Origin: Sphingobium sp.
GTDB lineage: Bacteria > Pseudomonadota > Alphaproteobacteria > Sphingomonadales > Sphingomonadaceae
DNA: 64,000 nt
Assembly: GCA_023266575.1 (NCBI GenBank)
Contig: JAHFPV010000012.1
Location: 62,001-126,000 of the forward strand
Direction: 5' to 3'
Position 1 is the first letter of the stretch. Each line of letters starts with the position of its first letter. Shown one piece after another: positions 26,274 to 34,401 of the stretch. The position numbers and the translations under genes were made by a program. A model generated the notes under the pieces. It was not told the origin of the DNA. It searched no databases and saw only the letters and a list, made by a program, of their open reading frames with translations.

Positions 26274-27176
26274 ATGATTCCCTTTGTCGATGCGCATATC
26301 CATCTGTGGGATCTGGCGCATATCCGTTATGACTGGCTCAGCCCGCCTTTCTCCGACGAGGGGCCGAATGGCAGCGTCGAGGCCATTGCGCATAATTATG
26401 GCGTGGCGGCGTATCGCGCGGACCTGGCCCGATGGAATGTCGTCGGCGCGGTGCATGTCGATGCCGGGGCGGCGGCGGAGAGTGCGTTGCGGGAGACGCA
26501 GTGGCTGGACGGGCTAGCCGCGATCGAAGGGGTGCCGACCGGGATCGTCGCCTTTGCCGCGCTCAACGACCCGCAAGTCGATGCGCTGCTGGCCGCGCAG
26601 GCGGCGCATGGCCGGGTGAAGGGCATCCGCCATATCGTCAACTGGCATCCCGATCCCAAGCGGACCTATGGGCCTGTCGACCTGACGCGCGATCCGGCGT
26701 GGCAGGCGGGCTATGGATTGCTGGCCAGACATGGCCTGTCCTTCGACTTGCAATGCTATCCGGGACAGATGCCGGGGTTGGTGCCGCTGATCGAACGGCA
26801 TCCCGACATTCCCGTCATCATCAACCATATGGGGATGCCGGTGCTGACCGACGCCGACGGCATTGGCGACTGGCGGCGGGGCATGGCGGCGCTGGCGGCG
26901 CTGCCGCATGTTGCGGTCAAGCTGTCGGGCATGGGTTTCATCCGCCGCGACTGGACCAAAGAGAATATCGCCTCCTTCATCCGCGAAACGATCGACCTGT
27001 TCGGGGTGGAGCGCTGCATGTTCGCCAGCGACACGCCGACCGACAAGCTGTTCGGCAGCATCGACCGTTACATGGAATCCTATCACGCCATCGTTGCCGA
27101 TCTGCCGGAAGCAGACCGGCGCGCCCTGTTCGGCGGCAACGCCAATCGCCTCTATCGTCTGGGACTGAAGCTATGA
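26274..27176 (+). CDS. L-rhamnono-1,4-lactonase (amidohydrolase family, LRA2 type)
   Basis: A 300-residue TIM-barrel metal hydrolase of the amidohydrolase-2 family. It opens with VDAHIHLWD (metal HxH), has VVGAVHVDAG, IRHIVNW, a NHMGMP histidine and the late FASDTPTDKLFG Asp. In the rhamnose pathway it opens rhamnono-lactone to L-rhamnonate, between the dehydrogenase and RhmD. Spacing of an AGGAGAGG signal to the ATG is good. The stop overlaps the rhaT start by ATGA. Alternative activities on other sugar lactones are possible but context favours rhamnose. Confidence 0.88.
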   Translation: MIPFVDAHIHLWDLAHIRYDWLSPPFSDEGPNGSVEAIAHNYGVAAYRADLARWNVVGAVHVDAGAAAESALRETQWLDGLAAIEGVPTGIVAFAALNDPQVDALLAAQAAHGRVKGIRHIVNWHPDPKRTYGPVDLTRDPAWQAGYGLLARHGLSFDLQCYPGQMPGLVPLIERHPDIPVIINHMGMPVLTDADGIGDWRRGMAALAALPHVAVKLSGMGFIRRDWTKENIASFIRETIDLFGVERCMFASDTPTDKLFGSIDRYMESYHAIVADLPEADRRALFGGNANRLYRLGLKL

Positions 27177-28237
27177 CCCCCAATCCGTTGCTCGGCGTGC
27201 TGTTCCACTGGCTGGGCGGTCTCGCCTCGGCCAGCTTCTATGTCCCCTATCGCGGGGTGAAGCGGTGGAACTGGGAGATTTTCTGGCTGACCGGGGGGAT
27301 ATTTTCCTGGGTCATCGCGCCCTGGTTCTTTGCGTCGGTCCAGACCAATGACCTGATGGGGGTGATGGCCCAGGTGCCGGGCAGCGTTGTGGGCTGGTGC
27401 ATGTTCTTCGGTTTTCTCTGGGGCTTTGGCGGGCTGACCTATGGCCTGACGATGCGCTATCTGGGGCTGTCGCTGGGGATGGCGGTGGTGCTGGGGCTAT
27501 GCACCGTGTTCGGCACGCTGATCCCGCCGATCGTGGACGGCACGTTCATGCGCGAGATTGCAGGCACGCTGTCCGGGCAGATCGTGCTGCTGGGGCTGGC
27601 GGTGACCGTGCTGGGCATCATCGTCGTCGCCATGGCGGGTGCGCGCAAGGATGCGGCGCTCTCGCCAGAGCAGAAGGCGGCGGTGGTCGCCGAATTTGAT
27701 TTCAAGAAGGGTATCGCAGTCGCCATCTTTTCCGGCATCATGTCGTCCTGCTTTGCCTTTGGCCTGGCGGCGGGCCAGCCGGTCAATGACCTTAGCCGAG
27801 CGGCGGGAACCGGGCCGCTATGGGTTGGCCTGCCGACCCTGTGCATCGTCATGTTCGGCGGACTTGTGACCAACGCTTTGTGGTGTGCCTGGCTGATCGC
27901 CAAGAATAAATCGGCGGGCCAGTGGCTGGGCGCGGCGGATGCGCAGGGACAGCGCCCGGCGCTGCTGCCCAATTTCCTGCTGTGCGCGCTGGCGGGGACG
28001 GCCTGGTATTTCCAATTCTTCTTCTACACGATGGGCGAAAGCCAGATGGGCCGGTTCGGTTTTTCCAGCTGGACGCTGCACATGGCGTCGATCATCATCT
28101 TCGGCACCTGCTGGGGCTTTGCCTTTCGCGAGTGGAAGGATGCCGCGCCCGCGGTGCGGCGGATGGTGTGGAGCGGGGTCGGGCTGCTGATCCTGGCGAC
28201 GATCATCATCGGCTATGGCAACCGGCTGGCGGTTTGA
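27173..28237 (+). CDS. rhaT: L-rhamnose/proton symporter RhaT
   Basis: A 354-residue inner-membrane carrier with about ten hydrophobic helices. The opening GVLFHWLGGLASASFYVPYRGVK-like block (FYVPYR) and W-rich segments (WNWEIFWLTGG) are typical of RhaT, which brings L-rhamnose into the cytoplasm with a proton. The start at 27173 is in an ATGA overlap with the lactonase gene. A long apparent fusion to the upstream frame is only overlap in a GC-rich frame and is not real. The last 25 bases overlap the converging GH43-like gene. Confidence 0.95.
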   Translation: MTPNPLLGVLFHWLGGLASASFYVPYRGVKRWNWEIFWLTGGIFSWVIAPWFFASVQTNDLMGVMAQVPGSVVGWCMFFGFLWGFGGLTYGLTMRYLGLSLGMAVVLGLCTVFGTLIPPIVDGTFMREIAGTLSGQIVLLGLAVTVLGIIVVAMAGARKDAALSPEQKAAVVAEFDFKKGIAVAIFSGIMSSCFAFGLAAGQPVNDLSRAAGTGPLWVGLPTLCIVMFGGLVTNALWCAWLIAKNKSAGQWLGAADAQGQRPALLPNFLLCALAGTAWYFQFFFYTMGESQMGRFGFSSWTLHMASIIIFGTCWGFAFREWKDAAPAVRRMVWSGVGLLILATIIIGYGNRLAV

Positions 28238-29190
28238 GGTTTCAGGCGGACGCGCACCGGGGCGTTGCGATCGACGGTCAGAATGCCGTCTGTCTCCGTG
28301 AGTTCGGCGATCTGGAGGACGCTGCGGCGCCAGAGGTCGGGTTTGGCCTGTGTGTCCACTTCGCCGCTCTGGTGGACGAAGTAGATGATGTACGCGCGGT
28401 TGCCCGTAACGATGATGTCGGGGTGCTGGCCCATGGCGCGATCGGTCGGATGGACGCCGGGAGTGGCGAGGATATGGTCGGGCTGGGGGGTCCATGTCGT
28501 GGCGTCGGGTGAGCGCATGACCAGCAGGCCTTTCCAGGCGTCGGAGATGAGCCACCAATTGATCTTCCAGTAGAAGGCCTTTGGTCCTTCGCCCGGCGTT
28601 TGCGTCAGGCGTTCGCCCGGCGTCCAGTGGACAAGGTCGCTGCTGTCGGCGGTACGGATCGCCTTATTCTGATGCTCGTCATTGTAGAAGAGGCGGTAGC
28701 CGCCTCTTGGCAGGGCGATGACGCTGGCGTCGATCACCCGGTCGGAGCCGAGATCGAGCCGGTCGCTACAGGTCCAGCTCGTCAGGTCGGGGCTGGTCAG
28801 ATGGACGATGAAGCGCGGGGCGTTCCAGTCGCGGAAGATGCCCGGCACCACGGTTAGCCACATATGCCACTGGCCCGCGAGATACTGGACTTCCGGCGCC
28901 CAGAGCGTGTCGCCGGTGCAGCTTTTGGGGATATGGGCCGTGCCGCTGTAGGTCCAGTGCGCGCCGTCGCGGGAACGGGCGGTGCCGATCGCGGTGCCAT
29001 GGACCCAGCGGACGTCCTTGGGATCATTCTGCGGCAGGTCGGCGCGGCGGTTGGTGTAGAACATCACCCATTCGCCGCTTTTGCGGTCATAGACGGTCGA
29101 GGCGTCGGCGGCACCATCATGCACCGGGTCGCGATAGAGCGGCTTGGGCGCGATCGGGGCGCTGGCGAGCAGGAGCAGCGCGGCGATCAT
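28213..29190 (-). CDS. GH43-like exported glycosidase (propeller fold)
   Basis: A 325-residue protein starting with a short signal peptide (MIAALLLLASAPIA). The beta-propeller motifs YRDPVHDGAADAS, VIDASVIA and GEGPKAFYWK hold candidate Asp, Asp and Glu of a GH43-type active site. The LWAPEV and DGAHW repeats are common in this fold. The ATG at 29190 overlaps the stop of the upstream transporter gene (ATGA), so the two are coupled and the enzyme probably feeds that transporter. It is about as diverged from the GH43-like protein at 12793 as expected for separate subfamilies. Substrate unknown. Confidence 0.8.
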   Translation of the reverse strand: MIAALLLLASAPIAPKPLYRDPVHDGAADASTVYDRKSGEWVMFYTNRRADLPQNDPKDVRWVHGTAIGTARSRDGAHWTYSGTAHIPKSCTGDTLWAPEVQYLAGQWHMWLTVVPGIFRDWNAPRFIVHLTSPDLTSWTCSDRLDLGSDRVIDASVIALPRGGYRLFYNDEHQNKAIRTADSSDLVHWTPGERLTQTPGEGPKAFYWKINWWLISDAWKGLLVMRSPDATTWTPQPDHILATPGVHPTDRAMGQHPDIIVTGNRAYIIYFVHQSGEVDTQAKPDLWRRSVLQIAELTETDGILTVDRNAPVRVRLKPQTASRLP

Positions 29191-30683
29191 CGGGCGACCG
29201 GGTTGTTGCCCCACAGCTGGTCATAGCGCCAGCCGGACAGATTTTCGACGATCGCGCCTGCCTCCACGCTGGTGGGGGTGCGTGCGCCGCTGCGCAGATG
29301 TTCGATCTCCGCCATCAGGATGGCGTGGGTGGCGGGGCTGAGGCGGAAGCGGGTGGAGACGAGGATGCCAAAGCCCAGCATCCCGACCGTGCCGATACCC
29401 AGCAGCAGCGCGATGGTGAGGATGGCGCTGTAGCTCTGCACCGGCGCGCCGGAGACAAAACCGCCCGCCTGCATGATGAAGCCGACGCCCGCGACGGCGG
29501 CGGCCTGGGTCGCCTTGCGCACGAAGGTCATGACCCCGGCAAAACTGCCCTCGCGCCGCTGGCCGGTGACGATCTCGTCCACGTCGGCCATATAGTTATA
29601 GGTGGCCCAGGGGATATAGTTGAGCGCGCCGCGACCAAGGCCCGCCAGGATGATCGGCAGCCAGATCATCGGGCTGCTTGCCGGGATGCCCAACACCCAC
29701 AGGCCGATCAGCGTCAGCGCGCCCGCCGCGAAGGCGGCGGCGGCGATCTGATAGGCGCGGCTGGGGGAGGCGCGGAGCGCGAGGTTGATGGCGATGATCA
29801 CCGCGACGAACTGGACGATATACATGGTGCCGAGCAGGCCGGATGCGATCGCCATGGAGCCGGTCAGCGCGAAGATCACGAAGAAGGTGAAGGCGGCGTT
29901 GAAAATATCCTGGCTGATATAGCCGCCCAGATACATGCCCAGATGCAGCCGGAAGGCGCGGATGCGCATGGTGGAAAAAAGATTGCGATAGAGCGCCTTG
30001 AACGCCTGCCCCGCGCCGCCCGACGATGCCGGCTGCGGAGCGAGTGTCGTGCCGGGCATATGCCGTTCCCAACTGAACAGATAGAGCAGCCCCGCGGTCG
30101 CCATGAACAGGATGGCGAAGATGATGCCCATATAGAAGAAGGTGTCGGCGCTGTCGCGGCCAAGCGTGGTGATCAGCCAGAGCGGCAGGAAACCGGCGAG
30201 GATGGCGGAAGCCTGACCGAACAGGATGCGCGCGCCAGCGAATTTCGCCTTGGTCTTATAGTCGGACGACATTTCGGCGGCGAGGGTTTCGAACGGGATG
30301 ATCTCCATCGCATAGACCAGCTCGAACAGGACATAGCTGACCAGATAGTACCAGAATGTCTGGCCCGGCAGCCACATCAGCGCGAAGCTGGGTAGCAGGG
30401 GAATGGCGGCGAGGATGAAGAAGCGGCGACGGCCAAAGCGCTGGCCAAGCCGGGTGCGGCCAAAATGGTCGGAGATATAGCCGATCATCGGCGAGGCGAA
30501 GGCGTCGAGGATGCGTGCGACTGCGAAGATGGTGGCGGCCTGCCCCGCGGACAGGCCGCAAAACTGGGTGTAGAAGATCAGCACCCAGCCGGAAATCACC
30601 GCCATCGACCCCGCGCCCAGCACGTCGTTAGAGCCGTAGGCGAGATAGTTGCGCAGGCGGACGGGGCGGGTTTCGGGGGTCAT
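29187..30683 (-). CDS. MFS sugar transporter, glycoside-pentoside-hexuronide (GPH) type
   Basis: A 498-residue inner-membrane carrier with 12 predicted helices. The GPH hallmarks are the N-terminal LAYGSNDVLGAG, the Asp-rich loop DAFASPMIGYISDHFGRTRLGQRFGRRRFF between helices 2 and 3, and the central loop before RNLFSTMRIRAFR. GPH carriers import oligosaccharides or hexuronides with cations. In this island likely cargo is unsaturated di-galacturonate, a rhamnogalacturonan disaccharide or an uronate. The start follows from ATG at 30683; a longer upstream reading is Arg/Pro-rich noise. It is followed by a coupled GH43-like gene. Confidence 0.92.
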   Translation of the reverse strand: MTPETRPVRLRNYLAYGSNDVLGAGSMAVISGWVLIFYTQFCGLSAGQAATIFAVARILDAFASPMIGYISDHFGRTRLGQRFGRRRFFILAAIPLLPSFALMWLPGQTFWYYLVSYVLFELVYAMEIIPFETLAAEMSSDYKTKAKFAGARILFGQASAILAGFLPLWLITTLGRDSADTFFYMGIIFAILFMATAGLLYLFSWERHMPGTTLAPQPASSGGAGQAFKALYRNLFSTMRIRAFRLHLGMYLGGYISQDIFNAAFTFFVIFALTGSMAIASGLLGTMYIVQFVAVIIAINLALRASPSRAYQIAAAAFAAGALTLIGLWVLGIPASSPMIWLPIILAGLGRGALNYIPWATYNYMADVDEIVTGQRREGSFAGVMTFVRKATQAAAVAGVGFIMQAGGFVSGAPVQSYSAILTIALLLGIGTVGMLGFGILVSTRFRLSPATHAILMAEIEHLRSGARTPTSVEAGAIVENLSGWRYDQLWGNNPVAR

Positions 30684-30744
30684 TGTGCTTCCGTCCTCTG
30701 CCTTCGGTCGTGCTGCCCTGTTCGGGTCTGGCACGCGATTAAAT

Positions 30745-30758
30745 ACCATATAGTGGAT
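30745..30758 (-). promoter_or_regulatory. Candidate island operator upstream of the GPH transporter
   Basis: ACCATATAGTGGAT (core CCATATAGTGG) lies 62 bases before the transporter start in the 95-base gap after the GH115 gene. It shares CCATATA..GG with the other island sites. Confidence 0.45.
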
Positions 30759-30778
30759 GCGTATCACGCCATGTGAAA

Positions 30779-33274
30779 TTAATGCAAGTCGTCTTTGTCG
30801 ATTGCGGGGGTGAAGCGGATCGCTTCGACCAGCACGCCCGGATCGGCGGCGCGTAGCGTCAGGCGGTGGGTGCCAGTGGCTAGCGGGGCGGGCAGGGGCA
30901 GGGCGATGCGATTGTCCAGCACTGCCAGCGCCCAGTCGCGGTCGCCGGTCTGGCGTGGGGCGGTAAGGGGATAGTCTATGCCATCGATGGTGAGCGTGAG
31001 GCGCAATGGATCGCCATCCTTGTCGGCATAGGTGGGCAGGATATCGACGGTTGCCTGCCACTGGCCTGCGGGCAGGGTGATAGTCGCGCTCACCGGGCCG
31101 GGCTGGTCGGTGGGGGCGAGGACATTGCCGTGGCGGCCCAGCCCGTCGCCTTGTCGCCATCCCTTGGCCGGGGTGAAATCGCGCGGGGTGAGCAGGGGGG
31201 CTGGCGGGGGTGGGGTGTTGGCGCGTGGCGTGGCGGCCAGCGCGGGGACGTCCGGCGCGGGGAGCAGCGGCGGGGTGAGGCGGTAGCTGCGCCATTGCCC
31301 GTCGGCTGGCTCGACCGCCATCATGCCACGCCATTTTCCGCCTGCAATGGCGTGGTTGTAGCGGTGGGTCAGGTCTCGCAGCATGTCGTCCGCCCGGTGG
31401 GCGATCGCGCCGCGTTGGAGCGCCTGGGGCAGGTCTATGTCGCGCAGCCGGTCATGCGCTTCGGCAGCAAAGAAGCGCTGATTGGCCGCGGCGGAGGCGA
31501 CGACGGGATAGGTGACCAGCTCGAAAAAGGCATCGCGGCGATCGGCGGGAATGTGGGATTCCAGTGCGGTGACGGCCGATGTCATCGCGGCGAAATCGGC
31601 GAGGCGGGCGTCGGCCTGCGCGATCGACAGCGGGCTGGGGCGGGCCTTTTCGCCGGGCAGATAATATTGGAGATGTCCAGGGCGACGATCGAAATTGAGC
31701 CGGTGATAGTCGCGCAGGATTGTCGCGATCGGGCGGGCCTGGGCCGGGGCGATATTTTCGGCGGCCCAGCTTTCGACGAAGCGGTCGATTGGCCGGGCGC
31801 GGGTGGCGTCCACGTCCCAAGCGAGGGAGAGGAAATAGTCGGTGGCGAGTTCGGCGGGTTTGAGATCGCCGACATTAGCGACCCAGATTTGCCGCGCGCC
31901 GCGATCATAGGCGCGGCCCATCTCCTCACGGATCAGCGCGGGCGGGGTGGTGGAGAGCCAGAGGTAAGAGAGTGGCGCGCCGAGATAGGAGAGGTGATAA
32001 TAGACTCCGGAGCCGCCAGCACGGGCGCGTTCGGCGGCGTCGGGGAAGTGGCGGATATAGCCGAAATTATCGTCCGGCCACATCAACGTGACATCGTCGG
32101 GGATTTTGAGGCCCGCACGGTAGAGGTCCAGCACTTCCTTATAGGGGGTAAAGACTTGCGGTGCCTGGGGGATGCCCGCGCGATCCAGCATCGCGCGCTG
32201 GTCGGCGATGATGTGGTCGAGCGTGGCGCGGCGATCGTCCAGCGTCGCCGGGCCGACCATGCCGCTGTCATGGATGCCGCGCATCCCCAGTGTCCAGATG
32301 CTTTCATAGCGGGCATGGCTGGCGACGCGCGTCTGCCAATAGCGCTGCACCCCCGGTGCGTTCGTCACATAGTTGAAATCGTCGGGCGGTGCCGTCCATT
32401 CGCCGACATTGTTGCGCAGCATCGGTTCGGCATGGCTGGACCCCATCACGATGGCATAGCGATCGGCCAGGGCGGCATTGGCGGGATCGGCATTGAAGGG
32501 CTGGGTCAGCTTGTGCATCGCGGGCCAGAGCAGATTGGCCTTCAGGCGCAACAACAATTCGAAGAGTCTGGCGTAGGTCTTGGGGCCGAGCGGCTTTTCG
32601 TCCGGGGCGTGGGTGGTTGCGGCCCAGGGCACCAGTCCCCAATCCTCATCATTCAGGAAAATGCCGCGATAGCGGACCGAGGGCGGGCCGAAGCGGCGCA
32701 GCCCTTTGGCGACATGGAGTGCGGCGCGCCGGGCGGGCGTGACGTCGGCCCACCAGTGCCAGGGGGAAACGCCGATGGCGCGGGAGAGTTCATAGGCACC
32801 ATAAGCAGTGCCGCGCCGGTCGCTGCCGATGATCAGCAGCGCGCGGGCGACGCCGGGGCTGGGCCGATCGACGCTGGTGATGAGGAAACTTTCCCACGCG
32901 CCCTTGAGGCTGCCGATGGCGATGCGCCGGTCGACCACCAGCCGGTCGATCGCGGCGTTGCGGCCGAGCGTGCCGATCCAGATTTGCGTGCCGCCGCCGG
33001 GCGTGCCGCGCGTGACGGTGGCCAGGTCATCGCGCAGATCCTGCGCGGCGATGGCGACCACGGCGTGGTCGGCCGGATCGGTGACGACATGCGCGACCTG
33101 CTGGCCCGATGCCAGCGTTACATCACCTTTGCGCGCGCTGGCGTGGACCCAGCTTTCCGCATGGGCGTTGACGGCAAAAGCCAACAGTAATGCCGCCAGC
33201 CCGGTGAGGCTGGCGGCACCTTTCAGCAGGATGATGCGAGGGAACGATCCTTCCAAGATATCGGCCCCGCCCAT
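30779..33274 (-). CDS. GH115 alpha-glucuronidase family protein, exported
   Basis: An 831-residue enzyme with an N-terminal signal segment (LTGLAALLLAFAVNAHA). GH115 marks are YRGIFLNDEDWGL, the LLRLKANLLWPAMHK block, VMGSSHAEPMLRNN, and VMWPDDNFGYIRHFP-like region, followed by a C-terminal beta-sandwich that carries a late IRFTP strand. GH115 enzymes remove glucuronic or 4-O-methyl-glucuronic acid from xylan or from arabinogalactan side chains. It is the last gene of a run rhaM-GH35-GH105-GH115, 9 bases after GH105, which favours an arabinogalactan or rhamnogalacturonan target here. The start is weakly supported and could be a little downstream. Confidence 0.92.
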   Translation of the reverse strand: MGGADILEGSFPRIILLKGAASLTGLAALLLAFAVNAHAESWVHASARKGDVTLASGQQVAHVVTDPADHAVVAIAAQDLRDDLATVTRGTPGGGTQIWIGTLGRNAAIDRLVVDRRIAIGSLKGAWESFLITSVDRPSPGVARALLIIGSDRRGTAYGAYELSRAIGVSPWHWWADVTPARRAALHVAKGLRRFGPPSVRYRGIFLNDEDWGLVPWAATTHAPDEKPLGPKTYARLFELLLRLKANLLWPAMHKLTQPFNADPANAALADRYAIVMGSSHAEPMLRNNVGEWTAPPDDFNYVTNAPGVQRYWQTRVASHARYESIWTLGMRGIHDSGMVGPATLDDRRATLDHIIADQRAMLDRAGIPQAPQVFTPYKEVLDLYRAGLKIPDDVTLMWPDDNFGYIRHFPDAAERARAGGSGVYYHLSYLGAPLSYLWLSTTPPALIREEMGRAYDRGARQIWVANVGDLKPAELATDYFLSLAWDVDATRARPIDRFVESWAAENIAPAQARPIATILRDYHRLNFDRRPGHLQYYLPGEKARPSPLSIAQADARLADFAAMTSAVTALESHIPADRRDAFFELVTYPVVASAAANQRFFAAEAHDRLRDIDLPQALQRGAIAHRADDMLRDLTHRYNHAIAGGKWRGMMAVEPADGQWRSYRLTPPLLPAPDVPALAATPRANTPPPPAPLLTPRDFTPAKGWRQGDGLGRHGNVLAPTDQPGPVSATITLPAGQWQATVDILPTYADKDGDPLRLTLTIDGIDYPLTAPRQTGDRDWALAVLDNRIALPLPAPLATGTHRLTLRAADPGVLVEAIRFTPAIDKDDLH

Positions 33275-33283
33275 GCTGCTGTG

Positions 33284-34399
33284 TCAGATATAGGTGCGCA
33301 GAAATTCGGCGAGCGCGCAGATCGCCAGGCTCTGGCCATAGGGCATGGAGGTGAGTGGGATATCCTTGTAGAATTGCAGCGTATCGCCCATCGCGGTGCC
33401 GAAGCTGACCTGTTTCAGCTCGCCCGTATCGTCGATATTGGCCAGCACGCCCTCGACCGCGCGGATGCCGACCGCTTCATAGTCACGCGGCAGATAGCCC
33501 TTTCGCACGGCTTTGAGGATACCATAGGCGAAACCGGCGGTGGCGGACGCCTCCAGATAGCTGGTCGGGTCGGTAATCAGCGTGTGCCACAGGCCGGTGT
33601 CCGGGTCCTGCGTGGCGGCCAGCGTTTTCACCTGGGCGGCGAGCGTGTCGATCAGGAAGGTCCGTAGCGCGTCGCCTTCGGGCAGGTCGAGAATCTCGAT
33701 GATTTCGGGGATGGCGATCGTCACCCAGCAATTGCCGCGCGCCCACAGCGCTTCGGCGAAATTGTGGCGACCGTTGAAATCCCAGCCGTGGAACCACAGG
33801 CCCGTTTTCTTGTCGAACAGATATTTAATGTGGATGAGGAACTGGCGCTTGGCTTCCTCGACATAATGGGGGCGGTCGAGCAGCAGGCCGATCTTGGCGA
33901 GCGGCAGCACCGACATCATCAGCGTGTCGTCCCACATTTCGCCCGGATTTTCGTCATTATAGACGATATGCTGGAAGCCGCCCTCCTCCGTCTTGGGCAG
34001 GCCGTCGGGGGCCATCAGCCATTCGGCCCAGCTGTCCAGATAGGGGATGTAAGCGGGCGAGGGTTCATGCTCGTAGAGGTAAGCGAGCGTGATGAACGGG
34101 GCCATGGTGTTGATATTCTTGGTCGGCGTGCCTTCGGCAAAGCGATCCGCAAACCATTGTTTGATGATGGTCAGCGCCTTGGCATCGCCGGTCTGCTCAT
34201 AATAGCGCCACATGCCGAACAGGCCCACGCCATGGGTCCATTCCCATCCGGCCCAGCCCTTGGTATCGATGATGCGGCCATCGTCCAGATGCAGCAGGAA
34301 TTCGCCGGTTTCGTCGGTGATGTTGACCAGATTGTGCATCAGGCGGTCGATGGCGTCGATCACGCTGGACCGTGCGACGTCATGAGTAAGGGCGGCCAC
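33284..34399 (-). CDS. GH105 unsaturated rhamnogalacturonyl hydrolase
   Basis: A 371-residue (alpha/alpha)6-barrel enzyme that adds water to the double bond of unsaturated galacturonate at the end of lyase products, releasing 5-keto-4-deoxyuronate for KduI. Family features: TKGWAGWEWTHGVGLFG, the catalytic Asp in EMWDDTLMMSVLPL near 155, and GLWFHGWD..R..FAEALWARGNCW. There is no signal peptide, so it acts in the cytoplasm on imported disaccharides. It lies between GH35 (2-base gap) and GH115 (9-base gap) in one transcript. Confidence 0.95.
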   Translation of the reverse strand: MAALTHDVARSSVIDAIDRLMHNLVNITDETGEFLLHLDDGRIIDTKGWAGWEWTHGVGLFGMWRYYEQTGDAKALTIIKQWFADRFAEGTPTKNINTMAPFITLAYLYEHEPSPAYIPYLDSWAEWLMAPDGLPKTEEGGFQHIVYNDENPGEMWDDTLMMSVLPLAKIGLLLDRPHYVEEAKRQFLIHIKYLFDKKTGLWFHGWDFNGRHNFAEALWARGNCWVTIAIPEIIEILDLPEGDALRTFLIDTLAAQVKTLAATQDPDTGLWHTLITDPTSYLEASATAGFAYGILKAVRKGYLPRDYEAVGIRAVEGVLANIDDTGELKQVSFGTAMGDTLQFYKDIPLTSMPYGQSLAICALAEFLRTYI

Positions 34400-34401
34400 T
34401 A

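Noticed and set aside
26432-27172. Apparent N-terminal fusion extending rhaT upstream
   Set aside because: The extension is Arg/Ala-rich and runs in another frame over the lactonase gene; rhaT has a normal start in an ATGA overlap.
31130-33190. A 686-codon open frame antisense to GH115
   Set aside because: Gly/Ala/Val-rich shadow with no motif; the GH115 frame has family signatures.
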